From contig NZ_JARVKW010000030.1 of assembly GCF_029813775.1 (NCBI RefSeq), forward strand, positions 20,085-84,084: 64,000 nt of DNA. The letters run 5' to 3'. The stretch comes from Streptomyces sp. DH24. Its GTDB lineage: Bacteria; Actinomycetota; Actinomycetes; Streptomycetales; Streptomycetaceae. A program made the position numbers and the translations under genes. Below the pieces are notes generated by a model, which did no database searches, was not told where the DNA came from, and worked only from the letters and a program-made list of their open reading frames with translations. Position 1 is the stretch's first letter, and the number at the start of each line of letters is the position of its first letter. Positions 1-7,750 of this stretch are shown piece after piece.

Positions 1-852
1 GACGGTGCGGCAGGTGCCGGAGGCGCGCAGCGAATTCGCGATCTCCGTCGCCGACCCGGCGTCCCGGGCGAGGAACGCCGTGGTCGGGCCCGAGCCGGAG
101 ACCAGCGCGGTGAGCGCGCCGGCGGCGCGGCCCGCGGCGAGGGTGTCGGCGAGCTCCGGGAAGAGGGAGAGCGCGGCGGGCTGGAGGTCGTTGGAGACGG
201 CGGCGGCGAGCGCATCCGGGTCGCCCTTGGCGAGGGCGTCGAGCAGGTCCGGCGAGGCGACCGGCTCGGGGATGTCGGTGCCCTCGGCGAGCCGGTCGAA
301 CTCCCGGAAGACGGCCGGGGTGGACAGTCCGCGTGCCGCCATCGCGAACACCCAGTGGAAGGTGCCGCCGACGTCCAGGGCGGTCAGCCGCTCACCGCGC
401 CCGGTGCCGAGGGCGGCCCCGCCGACCAGGCTGAACGGCACGTCGCTGCCGAGTCCGGCGCAGAGGTCGAGCAGTTCCTCGCGGGAGGCGCCGGTCCCCC
501 ACAGCGCGTCGCAGGCGAGCAGGGCGGCGGCGCCGTCCGCGCTGCCGCCCGCCATGCCGCCGGCGACGGGGATGTCCTTGGTGATGTGCAGGTGCACGGC
601 CGGGCTGCGGCCGTGGCGCGCGGCGAGGGCCTCGGCCGCGCGGGCCGCGAGGTTCGTGCGGTCCAGCGGCACCTGATCGGCGTCGGGGCCCTCGCAGGTG
701 ACGCGCCGTTCACCGGCCGGCGTGGCGGTGACCTCGTCGTGGAGACCGACCGCCAGGAAGACGTTGGCCAGGTCGTGGAAGCCGTCGGGGCGGGCGGCGC
801 CGACCGCGAGCTGGACGTTGACCTTGGCGGGGACGCGGACGGTGACGCTCAC
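1..852 (-). CDS. ispE: 4-diphosphocytidyl-2-C-methyl-D-erythritol kinase (3' end outside window)
   Basis: This GHMP kinase phosphorylates the 2-hydroxyl of CDP-methylerythritol in the cytoplasmic MEP isoprenoid pathway. The GTG start at 852 overlaps the rsmA stop by 4 bp (GTGA), so the two genes are translationally coupled and transcribed leftward. The N-terminus reads VSVTVRVPAKVNVQLAVG. The glycine-rich GHMP ATP-binding motif, PVAGGMAGGSADGAA, is at about residues 95-109. The C-terminal GHMP motif with SGSGPT is also visible. There are 284 codons inside the window, close to the usual family length of 280-300, so only a short C-terminal piece is missing. Identification is firm from the motifs and the rsmA neighbour. 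Confidence 0.93.
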   Translation of the reverse strand, partial: MSVTVRVPAKVNVQLAVGAARPDGFHDLANVFLAVGLHDEVTATPAGERRVTCEGPDADQVPLDRTNLAARAAEALAARHGRSPAVHLHITKDIPVAGGMAGGSADGAAALLACDALWGTGASREELLDLCAGLGSDVPFSLVGGAALGTGRGERLTALDVGGTFHWVFAMAARGLSTPAVFREFDRLAEGTDIPEPVASPDLLDALAKGDPDALAAAVSNDLQPAALSLFPELADTLAAGRAAGALTALVSGSGPTTAFLARDAGSATEIANSLRASGTCRTV

Positions 853-1739
853 TGCTGACCGGGCTCCTCGGACTGGGCGGCTGCCTTGTGCTCGGCGATG
901 CGGGCGAACTCCTCGACGGTGAGGGCCTCGCCGCGCGCCTGCGGGGAGACCCCGGCGGCGACGAGGGCCGCCTCCGCGGCGGGCGCCGATCCGGCCCAGC
1001 CGGCGAGTGCCGCGCGCAGGGTCTTGCGGCGCTGCGCGAACGCGGCGTCCACGACCGCGAAGACCTCCTTGCGGGACGCCGTCGTCTTCAGCGGCTCGGC
1101 CCGGCGGACCAGGGACACCAGTCCGCTGTCGACGTTCGGCGCGGGCCAGAAGACGTTGCGGCCGATGGCGCCGGCGCGCTTGACCTCGGCGTACCAGTTG
1201 GCCTTGACGGACGGCACGCCGTACACCTTCGAGCCGGGGGCGGCGGCGAGGCGGTCGGCGACCTCGGACTGGACCATCACCAGGGTGCGCTCGATGCTCG
1301 GGAAGGTTTCGAGCATGTGCAGCAGGACGGGGACGGCGACGTTGTAGGGGAGGTTCGCGACGAGTGCCGTCGGGGCCGGGCCGGGCAGCTCGGTGACCTG
1401 CATGGCGTCGCGGTGCACGAGCGCGAAGCGGTCGGCGCGGTCCGGCATGCGGGCCTCGATGGTGGCGGGCAGCGCGGCGGCGAGCACGTCGTCGATCTCG
1501 ACGGCGGTGACGCGGTCGGCGGCCTCCAGCAGCGCGAGGGTGAGGGAGCCGAGCCCCGGGCCCACCTCGACGACGACGTCGTCGGGGCGGACGTCGGCGG
1601 TACGGACGATACGGCGGACGGTGTTCGCGTCGATCACGAAGTTCTGGCCGCGCTGCTTGGTGGGACGCACACCGAGGGCACCGGCGAGTTCACGCACGTC
1701 GGCGGGCCCGAGAAGCGCGTCGGGGGTGGGGCTGGTCAC
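849..1739 (-). CDS. rsmA: 16S rRNA (adenine1518/1519-N6)-dimethyltransferase
   Basis: RsmA/KsgA uses S-adenosylmethionine to dimethylate the two adjacent adenines in helix 45 of 16S rRNA late in 30S assembly. The 296-residue protein begins with GTG. It shows the KsgA entry motif GQNFVIDANTVRRIV, SAM motif I VEVGPGLGSLTLALLE, and the catalytic motif IV NLPYNVAVP, all with family spacing. The C-terminal helical domain with the QRRKTLR signature of the family is present. It sits directly upstream of ispE with a 4-bp overlap, a common actinobacterial arrangement. Confidence 0.95.
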   Translation of the reverse strand: MTSPTPDALLGPADVRELAGALGVRPTKQRGQNFVIDANTVRRIVRTADVRPDDVVVEVGPGLGSLTLALLEAADRVTAVEIDDVLAAALPATIEARMPDRADRFALVHRDAMQVTELPGPAPTALVANLPYNVAVPVLLHMLETFPSIERTLVMVQSEVADRLAAAPGSKVYGVPSVKANWYAEVKRAGAIGRNVFWPAPNVDSGLVSLVRRAEPLKTTASRKEVFAVVDAAFAQRRKTLRAALAGWAGSAPAAEAALVAAGVSPQARGEALTVEEFARIAEHKAAAQSEEPGQQ

Positions 1740-1800
1740 GGGACAAGGGTACGGGTCGGTGGCGGGGGCCGGTGCCGCCGAGCCCGGCGGCAGGGCCCGC

Positions 1801-3030
1801 TCAGCTGTGCAGACGGCTGCCGCAGTGCGGCCACGGGCTGGTGCCCTGCCGCTGGTAGAGCAGCTTCGCCCGGTAGGTCTGCTCCGCGGCGGGGGCGTCC
1901 TGGGGGCGGCCCGTCCCGCCGAGCGCCTGCCAGGTCCGGCGGTCGAACTGGTAGAGGCCCCCGTACGTCCCCGAGGGGTCCACCGCGTCGGCCCGGCCGC
2001 CCGACTCGCACTGCGCCAGCCCCCGCCAGTTCAGGTCGTCCGCCCCGCCGGCCGACCGCGGCTGCGGCTTCGTGCCGACCTTCACCAGTCGCGCCCGCGG
2101 CTCGCGCAGCACCTCGGAGCCGGTCCGGCGCGGTTTCTGCCGTACCCCGTTGACGGTCCGCACGGCGTACGTGCCCCGCAGCACCCCCGGCCGCCCGGCG
2201 CGTTCGACGACCTCCGTGCCCCGGAACAGCGACGGGTCCGCCACCCGCCGCACCGGGAACGGGATCGCCTCCTCGCGGACCTCCTTGCCCGCCCTGATCC
2301 GCAGCACGGTCACCGTCTGCCCGTCGCGTGGGAAGCCGTCCTGCGGCACGGACGTCGTGTCCTGCCCGCGCAGCGTCACCCCGGCCGCCTCGACGGCCTC
2401 CCGTACGGTCGCGGCGTTCGTGCGGATGGTGCGGGCCCGGCCGTCGGCCAGGATCGTCACCGTGCGCTCGGTGCGCACCGCGAGTTCGAGCCCCGTGCGC
2501 CCGATGCGCCGGGAGCGCGACGCCGACAGGTACGCGCCCTCGGCACGCACCCCGAGCTGTCTGAGCGCGCCCTTCACGGTCGGCTCGGTCGTCCACACCT
2601 CGCGCCGGTGGCCGTCGATGGTGAGCCGCACGGGACGCCCGTAGCGCACCACGACCTCGTCGCCGTCCGCCAGTTCCGCACCCGGCGCGGGCGCCACCAC
2701 GTCGTGGGCGTCGACCCGGACGCCCTCCTCGGCGAGGAGTTCACCGACGTCGTCGGCGAAGGTGTGCAGGGTGCGGGCCCGGCCGTCGACGTTGAGCTCG
2801 ATCGCCTTGTCCTTGGCCACGAACGCGCTGGTGCCGCCCGCGAGGAACGCGACGACCAGCGCCTGCGGCAGCAGACGGCGCACGGCTCCCTCCGCGCGCT
2901 CGGCGGACCGGCCCTTGCGCCGGTGTCCCGGCCGCCGCCTCGCGCCCGGCACGGCGTACCCGCGTTCCGTCGTCTCCGCGCTGCGCGGATTCCGCTCGTA
3001 CAGATCCGTCTCGTCTTGCGTACTGCCCAC
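1801..3030 (-). CDS. rpfB: Resuscitation-promoting factor RpfB-like cell-wall hydrolase
   Basis: This is a predicted secreted or membrane-anchored lytic transglycosylase of the Rpf family, which cleaves peptidoglycan and stimulates germination and regrowth. I chose the GTG at 3030 because a GGAG lies 9 nt upstream; a TTG at 3045 is in frame but has no ribosome site. After a basic N-terminus there is one hydrophobic segment (LPQALVVAFLAGGTSAFV), then DUF348 ubiquitin-like repeats, a G5 domain (EEAIPFPVRRV), and the C-terminal Rpf domain. The Rpf domain has the catalytic Glu in LAQCESGGR and the GGLYQFDRRTWQALGG signature. The domain order matches RpfB rather than the LysM-type RpfA. No c-di-AMP riboswitch is visible upstream. 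Confidence 0.88.
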   Translation of the reverse strand: MGSTQDETDLYERNPRSAETTERGYAVPGARRRPGHRRKGRSAERAEGAVRRLLPQALVVAFLAGGTSAFVAKDKAIELNVDGRARTLHTFADDVGELLAEEGVRVDAHDVVAPAPGAELADGDEVVVRYGRPVRLTIDGHRREVWTTEPTVKGALRQLGVRAEGAYLSASRSRRIGRTGLELAVRTERTVTILADGRARTIRTNAATVREAVEAAGVTLRGQDTTSVPQDGFPRDGQTVTVLRIRAGKEVREEAIPFPVRRVADPSLFRGTEVVERAGRPGVLRGTYAVRTVNGVRQKPRRTGSEVLREPRARLVKVGTKPQPRSAGGADDLNWRGLAQCESGGRADAVDPSGTYGGLYQFDRRTWQALGGTGRPQDAPAAEQTYRAKLLYQRQGTSPWPHCGSRLHS

Positions 3031-3087
3031 GCCGACACGCTCCAAAGGCCGATGAGCCGGACCGGACGGGGTCCGGATCGGGGCCAG

Positions 3088-3116
3088 AACCTAGTGGAGC
3101 GACGGTCACTCTCCAA
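3088..3116 (-). promoter_or_regulatory. Predicted housekeeping promoter for rpfB
   Basis: Read on the minus strand, TTGGAG (3116-3111) and TAGGTT (3093-3088) are separated by exactly 17 nt. This fits a vegetative sigma-HrdB-type promoter and would give a leader of about 50 nt before the rpfB start. It is a pattern match only. Confidence 0.45.
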
Positions 3117-3196
3117 AGCGACGCGACTACGCGACGTCAGGAAAACCGGCGGGTTCTCGGTGGCGCGCGGTCGTCGACCGCCCGGTTCCCTGACCC

Positions 3197-4087
3197 TCAG
3201 TAACCGAAAGCGCGTGCCGTGTTCGCCGCCAGCGCCGTCGCCAGGGCGTCTTCCCCGATGCCCCGCACCGCGGCCATCGCCCGCACCGTGACCGGAACGA
3301 GATAGGGCGCGTTGGGCCGTCCGCGGTACGGCACCGGCGTCAGGAACGGCGCGTCCGTCTCCACGAGGACCAGCTCCAGCGGCGCCACGGCGAGGGCGTC
3401 GCGCAGGTGCTGGGCGTTCTTGAACGTGACGTTGCCGGCGAAGGACATGAAGTACCCGGCGCGGGCGCAGACTTCCGCCATCTCGGCGTCGCCCGAGTAG
3501 CAGTGGAACACCGTCCGCTCGGGGGCGCCCTCCTCCTTCAGGACGCGCAGCACGTCCGCGTGGGCGTCGCGGTCGTGGATGACGAGGGCCTTGCCGTGCC
3601 GCTTGGCGATCTCGATGTGGGCGCGGAAGGACCTCTCCTGCGCCTCCTTGCCCTCGGGACCGGTGCGGAAATAGTCGAGGCCTGTCTCGCCGACGCCCTT
3701 GACCTGCTCCAGCGCGGCCAGCCGGTCGATCTCGGCGAGCGCCTCGTCCAGGGCGGCGTCCCCGCCCGGTTCGCGGGCGCCCTGCCGGGACCAGCCGTCG
3801 GGGTCGCCGTGCACGATGCGCGGCGCCTCGTTGGGGTGCAGGGCGACGGTCGCGTGGACGGCGTCGTACGCGGCGGCCGTCTCGGCGGCCCAGCGGGACC
3901 CGGCGAGGTCGCAGCCGACCTGCACGACCGTGGTGACCCCGACCGACGCGGCCTTCGCCAGGCCCTCCTCCACCGTGCCGGACTGCATGTCGAGGTGGGT
4001 GTGGGAGTCGGCGACCGGCACCCGGAGCGGCTCCGGGAGGGGCGGTGCGGCGTTCTTCTCGGCCGGGTCGGCGGCGTTCGCAGGCAT
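3197..4087 (-). CDS. tatD: TatD-family metal-dependent deoxyribonuclease
   Basis: This is a TIM-barrel metal-dependent hydrolase of the TatD/YcfH group, with a predicted DNase role in DNA fragmentation or repair. The 296-residue protein has the metal-binding HTH in VADSHTHLDM near residue 30, the GVGETGLDYF strand motif near residue 130, VIHDRDAH near 165, a conserved HCYSG, and the late VETDAPFL carrying the final metal-binding Asp. An N-terminal extension of about 25 residues precedes the barrel. It lies upstream of rpfB in the same direction with a 150-bp gap that contains the rpfB promoter. Confidence 0.9.
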   Translation of the reverse strand: MPANAADPAEKNAAPPLPEPLRVPVADSHTHLDMQSGTVEEGLAKAASVGVTTVVQVGCDLAGSRWAAETAAAYDAVHATVALHPNEAPRIVHGDPDGWSRQGAREPGGDAALDEALAEIDRLAALEQVKGVGETGLDYFRTGPEGKEAQERSFRAHIEIAKRHGKALVIHDRDAHADVLRVLKEEGAPERTVFHCYSGDAEMAEVCARAGYFMSFAGNVTFKNAQHLRDALAVAPLELVLVETDAPFLTPVPYRGRPNAPYLVPVTVRAMAAVRGIGEDALATALAANTARAFGY

Positions 4088-4235
4088 GCCCCGATCCTAC
4101 GAAAGGGGCCCGCCGGACCGGTCCGCGGAGCCGCCCGCCCGGCCCGCCCCGCGGCCGGCCGTCCGCGACGTACCTCACGAACTCCCCGCCGCCTCGGCTC
4201 ACCGTCGCCGGACAGGCCCTTTGGCCCCGCGCCGC

Positions 4236-5084
4236 TCAGGCCCCGGCGTTCTTCGCCGCGACCACCGCGTCGAACACCTCGCGCTTGGGCACGCCCACCT
4301 CGGCGGCGACCGCGGCGATGGCCTCCTTGCGCCGCTCCCCCGCCTCTTCGCGCACCCGCACCCGGCGCACCAGTTCCGCGGCGTCGAGCTCCCCGGGCCC
4401 CTTCTCGGGGGCGCCCTCGACGACGACGGTGATCTCACCGCGCACGCCGTCGCGCGCCCAGTCGGCCAGCTCGCCCAGCGGGCCGCGCCTGACCTCCTCG
4501 TACGTCTTGGTCAGCTCCCGGCAGACCGCGGCCCGCCGGCCGGTGCCGAACGCCTCGGCCATCGCGGCCAGGGTGTCGTCCAGCCGGTGCGGCGCCTCGA
4601 AGTAGACGAGGGTGCGGCGCTCCCCGGCGACCTCGCGCAGCCGGGACAGCCGCTCGCCCGCCTTGCGCGGCAGGAATCCCTCGAAGCAGAACCGGTCGAC
4701 GGGCAGCCCGGACAGCGCGAGCGCGGTGAGCACGGCGGACGGTCCGGGCACCGCCGTGACCCGGATGTCCTTCTCGACGGCCGCGGCGACCAGCCGGTAG
4801 CCGGGGTCGGAGACGGACGGCATCCCGGCGTCGGTGACGAGCAGCACGCGCGCGCCGCCCACGAGTTCCTCGACCAGTTCGGGCGTGCGGGCGGACTCGT
4901 TGCCCTCGAAGTACGACACGACGCGCCCCTTGGGCGTGACGCCGAGTGCCTGCGTGAGGCGGCGCAGCCGGCGGGTGTCCTCGGCGGCGACGACGTCGGC
5001 GCCGGCCAGCTCGGCGGCGAGCCGGGGCGGGGCGTCCTGGACGTCGCCGATGGGGGTGCCCGCCAAAACAAGGGTTCCAGTCAC
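4236..5084 (-). CDS. rsmI: 16S rRNA (cytidine1402-2'-O)-methyltransferase
   Basis: RsmI methylates the 2'-hydroxyl of C1402 in the decoding centre. I take the GTG at 5084 (VTGTLVLAGTPIGDV) as the start, because family members begin just before the LVLAGTPIGN-type motif. An in-frame ATG at 5141 would add 19 poorly conserved residues. The tetrapyrrole-methylase fold motifs are visible: GTPIGDVQD near residue 10, AEDTRRL near 40, VTDAGMPSVSDPGYRLV near 80, and the proline-rich GPSAVLTAL. Length, 282 residues, is typical. The gene is divergent from pmt. Confidence 0.93.
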   Translation of the reverse strand: MTGTLVLAGTPIGDVQDAPPRLAAELAGADVVAAEDTRRLRRLTQALGVTPKGRVVSYFEGNESARTPELVEELVGGARVLLVTDAGMPSVSDPGYRLVAAAVEKDIRVTAVPGPSAVLTALALSGLPVDRFCFEGFLPRKAGERLSRLREVAGERRTLVYFEAPHRLDDTLAAMAEAFGTGRRAAVCRELTKTYEEVRRGPLGELADWARDGVRGEITVVVEGAPEKGPGELDAAELVRRVRVREEAGERRKEAIAAVAAEVGVPKREVFDAVVAAKNAGA

Positions 5085-5168
5085 GTTTCCATCCTCGCAG
5101 GGGCGGCACACGGCGGACGCATCCGGACGGGTACCGGACATGCGCGGGACTCACACAGAAGGGTTCCC

Positions 5169-5174
5169 TACGAT
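5169..5174 (+). promoter_or_regulatory. -10-like TACGAT of pmt, suggesting a leaderless transcript
   Basis: TACGAT ends 7 nt before the GTG of pmt, so transcription would start at or next to the start codon. No clear -35 hexamer is seen. Leaderless mRNAs are common in Streptomyces, and the pmt GTG has no convincing ribosome site. Confidence 0.35.
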
Positions 5175-5180
5175 GGCGCG

Positions 5181-6923
5181 GTGACCAGTACCGCGTCCTC
5201 CACGGACATCCGGCAGGGCCAGGAACCGCACGACGAGCAGCCGTCGTGGCAGCAGCGGCTGCGCCGTTTCGGACACACGGCCCGGCCGGCGAGCGACGTC
5301 CGGGACCGGCTGGTGCCGCCGTACACCGCGCCGAGCCCGCGGATGTGGGCGGCGCTCGGCCTGCCGAAGCCGGTCACCGCGCGGCTGGCGCGCTGGTCCG
5401 GCTGGGTCGGTCCGCTGCTCGTCACGCTGCTGGCCGGGGTGCTCCGGTTCTGGAACCTGGGCAGCCCGAAGGCGGTGATATTCGACGAGACGTACTACGC
5501 CAAGGACGCGTGGGCGCTGGTCCACCGCGGCTTCGAGGTCAACTGGGACAAGAACGCCAACGACCTGATCCTGTCGACCAACGGGGACGTGCCGATCCCG
5601 GCGGACGCGGCGTACGTCGTGCATCCGCCGGTGGGCAAGTACGTCATCGGGCTCGGCGAGCTGATGTTCGGCTTCGACCCGTTCGGCTGGCGCTTCATGA
5701 CGGCGCTGCTCGGCACGCTGTCCGTCCTGATGCTGTGCCGCATCGGGCGCCGGCTGTTCCGCTCCACGTTCCTCGGCTGCCTCGCGGGCGCGCTGATGGC
5801 GGTGGACGGGCTGCACTTCGCGATGAGCCGCACCGCGCTGCTCGACGGGGTGCTGATGTTCTTCGTGCTGGCGGCGTTCGGCTGCCTGCTGATCGACCGG
5901 GACAGGGCGCGCGCGAAACTCGCCGCCGCGCTGCCCGCCGACGACGAGGGGCGGGTCCGGCCGGACGCGCACACGGCGGAGACGACGTCCCTGCTGTGGC
6001 GGCCGTGGCGCTGGGCGGCGGGCCTCATGCTGGGCCTGGCGATCGGCACCAAGTGGAACGGGCTGTACGTCCTGGCCGCGTTCTGCGTGATGACGGTGCT
6101 GTGGGACGTGGCCTCCCGCCGGGTGGCCGGCGCGCGGCACCCCTACCTGGCGGTGATCAAGCACGACCTGGGCCTGGCGTTCCTGGCCACGGTGCCGGTC
6201 GCGGTGGTCACGTACGTCCTGTCGTGGACCGGCTGGATCATGTCCCCGACGAACGGCAAGGGCGGCTACTACCGCAACTGGGCCGCCACCGACGGCAAGG
6301 ACAGCGACTGGTCGTGGCTGTTCCCGGACTGGTGGCGCAGCCTGTGGCACTACGAGCACCAGGTGTACGAGTTCCACGTCGGGCTGTCCTCGCCGCACAC
6401 GTACGAGTCGAACCCGTGGAGCTGGATCGTCACCGGCCGCCCGGTGTCGTACTTCTACGAGTCGCCGGCGCCCGGCAAGGACGGCTGCCCGGTGGACGCG
6501 GGCGAGAAGTGCGCCCGCGAGGTGCTGGCGATCGGCACGCCGCTGCTGTGGTGGGTGGCCTGCGCCGCGCTGCTCTACGTCCTGTGGCGCTGGGCGTTCC
6601 GCCGCGACTGGCGGGCGGGCGCGATCGCCTGCGGCGTCGCGGCCGGCTACCTGCCCTGGTTCCTGTACCAGGAGCGCACGATCTTCTACTTCTACGCGAT
6701 CGTCTTCGTGCCGTTCCTGTGCCTGGCGGTGGCGATGCTCCTGGGCGCCCTGGTCGGCCCGGCGAAATCCTCGGACACCCGCCGGGTGGCGGGCGCGACA
6801 GCGACGGGCGTCCTGGTCCTGCTGATCGCGTGGAACTTCATCTACTTCTGGCCCATCTACACCGGCACGGCCATCCCGATGGACGACTGGCGGGCACGGA
6901 TGTGGCTCGATACGTGGGTCTAG
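5181..6923 (+). CDS. pmt: Protein O-mannosyltransferase (Pmt), 3' end supplied by an integrated element
   Basis: This polytopic membrane enzyme transfers mannose from polyprenyl-phosphate mannose to Ser/Thr of exported proteins. The GTG at 5181 gives 580 residues. The catalytic Asp-Glu of the first external loop is visible in VIFDETYYAKDAW, and many hydrophobic segments follow. The C-terminus ends in the conserved DDWRARMWLDTWV. The last 22 codons (6855-6923) are not the native ones: a second, slightly different copy of the same 3' end, with a TGA instead of TAG stop, lies at 23613-23681. An integrative element therefore entered the gene and rebuilt its end. In S. coelicolor the orthologue (SCO3154, from memory) is needed for phiC31 infection. 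Confidence 0.93.
   Translation: MTSTASSTDIRQGQEPHDEQPSWQQRLRRFGHTARPASDVRDRLVPPYTAPSPRMWAALGLPKPVTARLARWSGWVGPLLVTLLAGVLRFWNLGSPKAVIFDETYYAKDAWALVHRGFEVNWDKNANDLILSTNGDVPIPADAAYVVHPPVGKYVIGLGELMFGFDPFGWRFMTALLGTLSVLMLCRIGRRLFRSTFLGCLAGALMAVDGLHFAMSRTALLDGVLMFFVLAAFGCLLIDRDRARAKLAAALPADDEGRVRPDAHTAETTSLLWRPWRWAAGLMLGLAIGTKWNGLYVLAAFCVMTVLWDVASRRVAGARHPYLAVIKHDLGLAFLATVPVAVVTYVLSWTGWIMSPTNGKGGYYRNWAATDGKDSDWSWLFPDWWRSLWHYEHQVYEFHVGLSSPHTYESNPWSWIVTGRPVSYFYESPAPGKDGCPVDAGEKCAREVLAIGTPLLWWVACAALLYVLWRWAFRRDWRAGAIACGVAAGYLPWFLYQERTIFYFYAIVFVPFLCLAVAMLLGALVGPAKSSDTRRVAGATATGVLVLLIAWNFIYFWPIYTGTAIPMDDWRARMWLDTWV
6835..6854 (+). other. attL core within pmt
   Basis: The 20-mer ACTTCATCTACTTCTGGCCC encodes the pmt residues FIYFWP and is repeated exactly at 23593-23612. 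Homology continues imperfectly for another 69 nt to the stop codon on both sides. The crossover therefore most likely lies in this core. Confidence 0.85.
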
Positions 6924-6935
6924 CTGGACAGACAT

Positions 6936-6972
6936 CCCATGAGGGTGCGGCGGAGCGCCCCGCCCTCATGGG
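6936..6972 (+). terminator. Hairpin after the element-supplied pmt tail
   Basis: CCCATGAGGG (6936-6945) pairs with CCCTCATGGG (6963-6972), and the stem can extend inward through G+C-rich bases. It lies 12 nt past the pmt stop and belongs to the element, so the element supplies both a new pmt end and a terminator. Confidence 0.6.
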
Positions 6973-7086
6973 TGTTGTTGGTCGTCGGTGGGCGTTGCTG
7001 GTCCCCCTCGCACGGCCCAGTGACGGCCCGGCTGCCCTGCGACGCCAACCGCCAGCACCTCGTCCACACGCGACCGGCTAGGCCCT

Positions 7087-7524
7087 TCAGCGCTGGCTCG
7101 GAACAGCGGTGTACAGCAGCCGGAGACCGTGCATAGCAGCATGGAACGCAGCCGCGATCTCACGCGCCCTCTGCTCAGTCTCGATCACCCTCAAGGAGAT
7201 GTAGCCAGGCGCAATGCTGGCCTGCGTCACCGTGTCCGTGAGTACCAGCGCCTCAGCCGCGGACCCCAGGACTGTCACTGCTTCGTCCGGGATGGTGGGC
7301 CCGCTGCTGGTCATAGCGTCAAGCACCACCTTCCAGCGCCGGCCCTGCCGAGCGACGCACACAAAGATCGCGTCGTTGGTCTTGGCGCTTCTGTAGGCCG
7401 CGCGGTGAGCCTCCGGTTCGGTGCAGTCGGGGATGAGGGAAGGCGGGAGGGGCATTCCAGGCGTCGGCATGCTCACATCGTCGCAGGCCGTCGCACCGTC
7501 AATCAGGGGAACGCCCATCCTCAC
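7087..7524 (-). CDS. Hypothetical protein at the left end of the element
   Basis: I do not recognise this protein. A GTG at 7524 gives 145 residues; a TTG at 7572 and an ATG at 7518 are also in frame, and none has a strong ribosome site. The protein is soluble, with a central stretch (DAIFVCVARQGRRWKVVLDAM) that looks like beta strands and a C-terminal helix (EQRAREIAAAFHAAMHGLRLLY). It is transcribed away from the cargo gene at 7751, towards attL. G+C is lower than in the core chromosome but higher than in the cargo gene. It may be accessory or a small regulator. Confidence 0.5.
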   Translation of the reverse strand: MRMGVPLIDGATACDDVSMPTPGMPLPPSLIPDCTEPEAHRAAYRSAKTNDAIFVCVARQGRRWKVVLDAMTSSGPTIPDEAVTVLGSAAEALVLTDTVTQASIAPGYISLRVIETEQRAREIAAAFHAAMHGLRLLYTAVPSQR

Positions 7525-7750
7525 GGATTGAACTTCAGGCTCCCCACGGATGCCACCGAGGCCGAGCAGCAAGGGCGTGGCCGCCAGTGGTCACCATCGC
7601 CCGAATACCGTCAGGCCTCATCTGTCACTGCCGACTCGTTCGCCTCTACCTTACTCCGGATTGAACCTTTAGTTCGATTTACGTTCGAATGCCAATGCGA
7701 GAGTATGGATGTACGATCCACGATTCCGAGATCGAATCAGGGGGGGTCCT

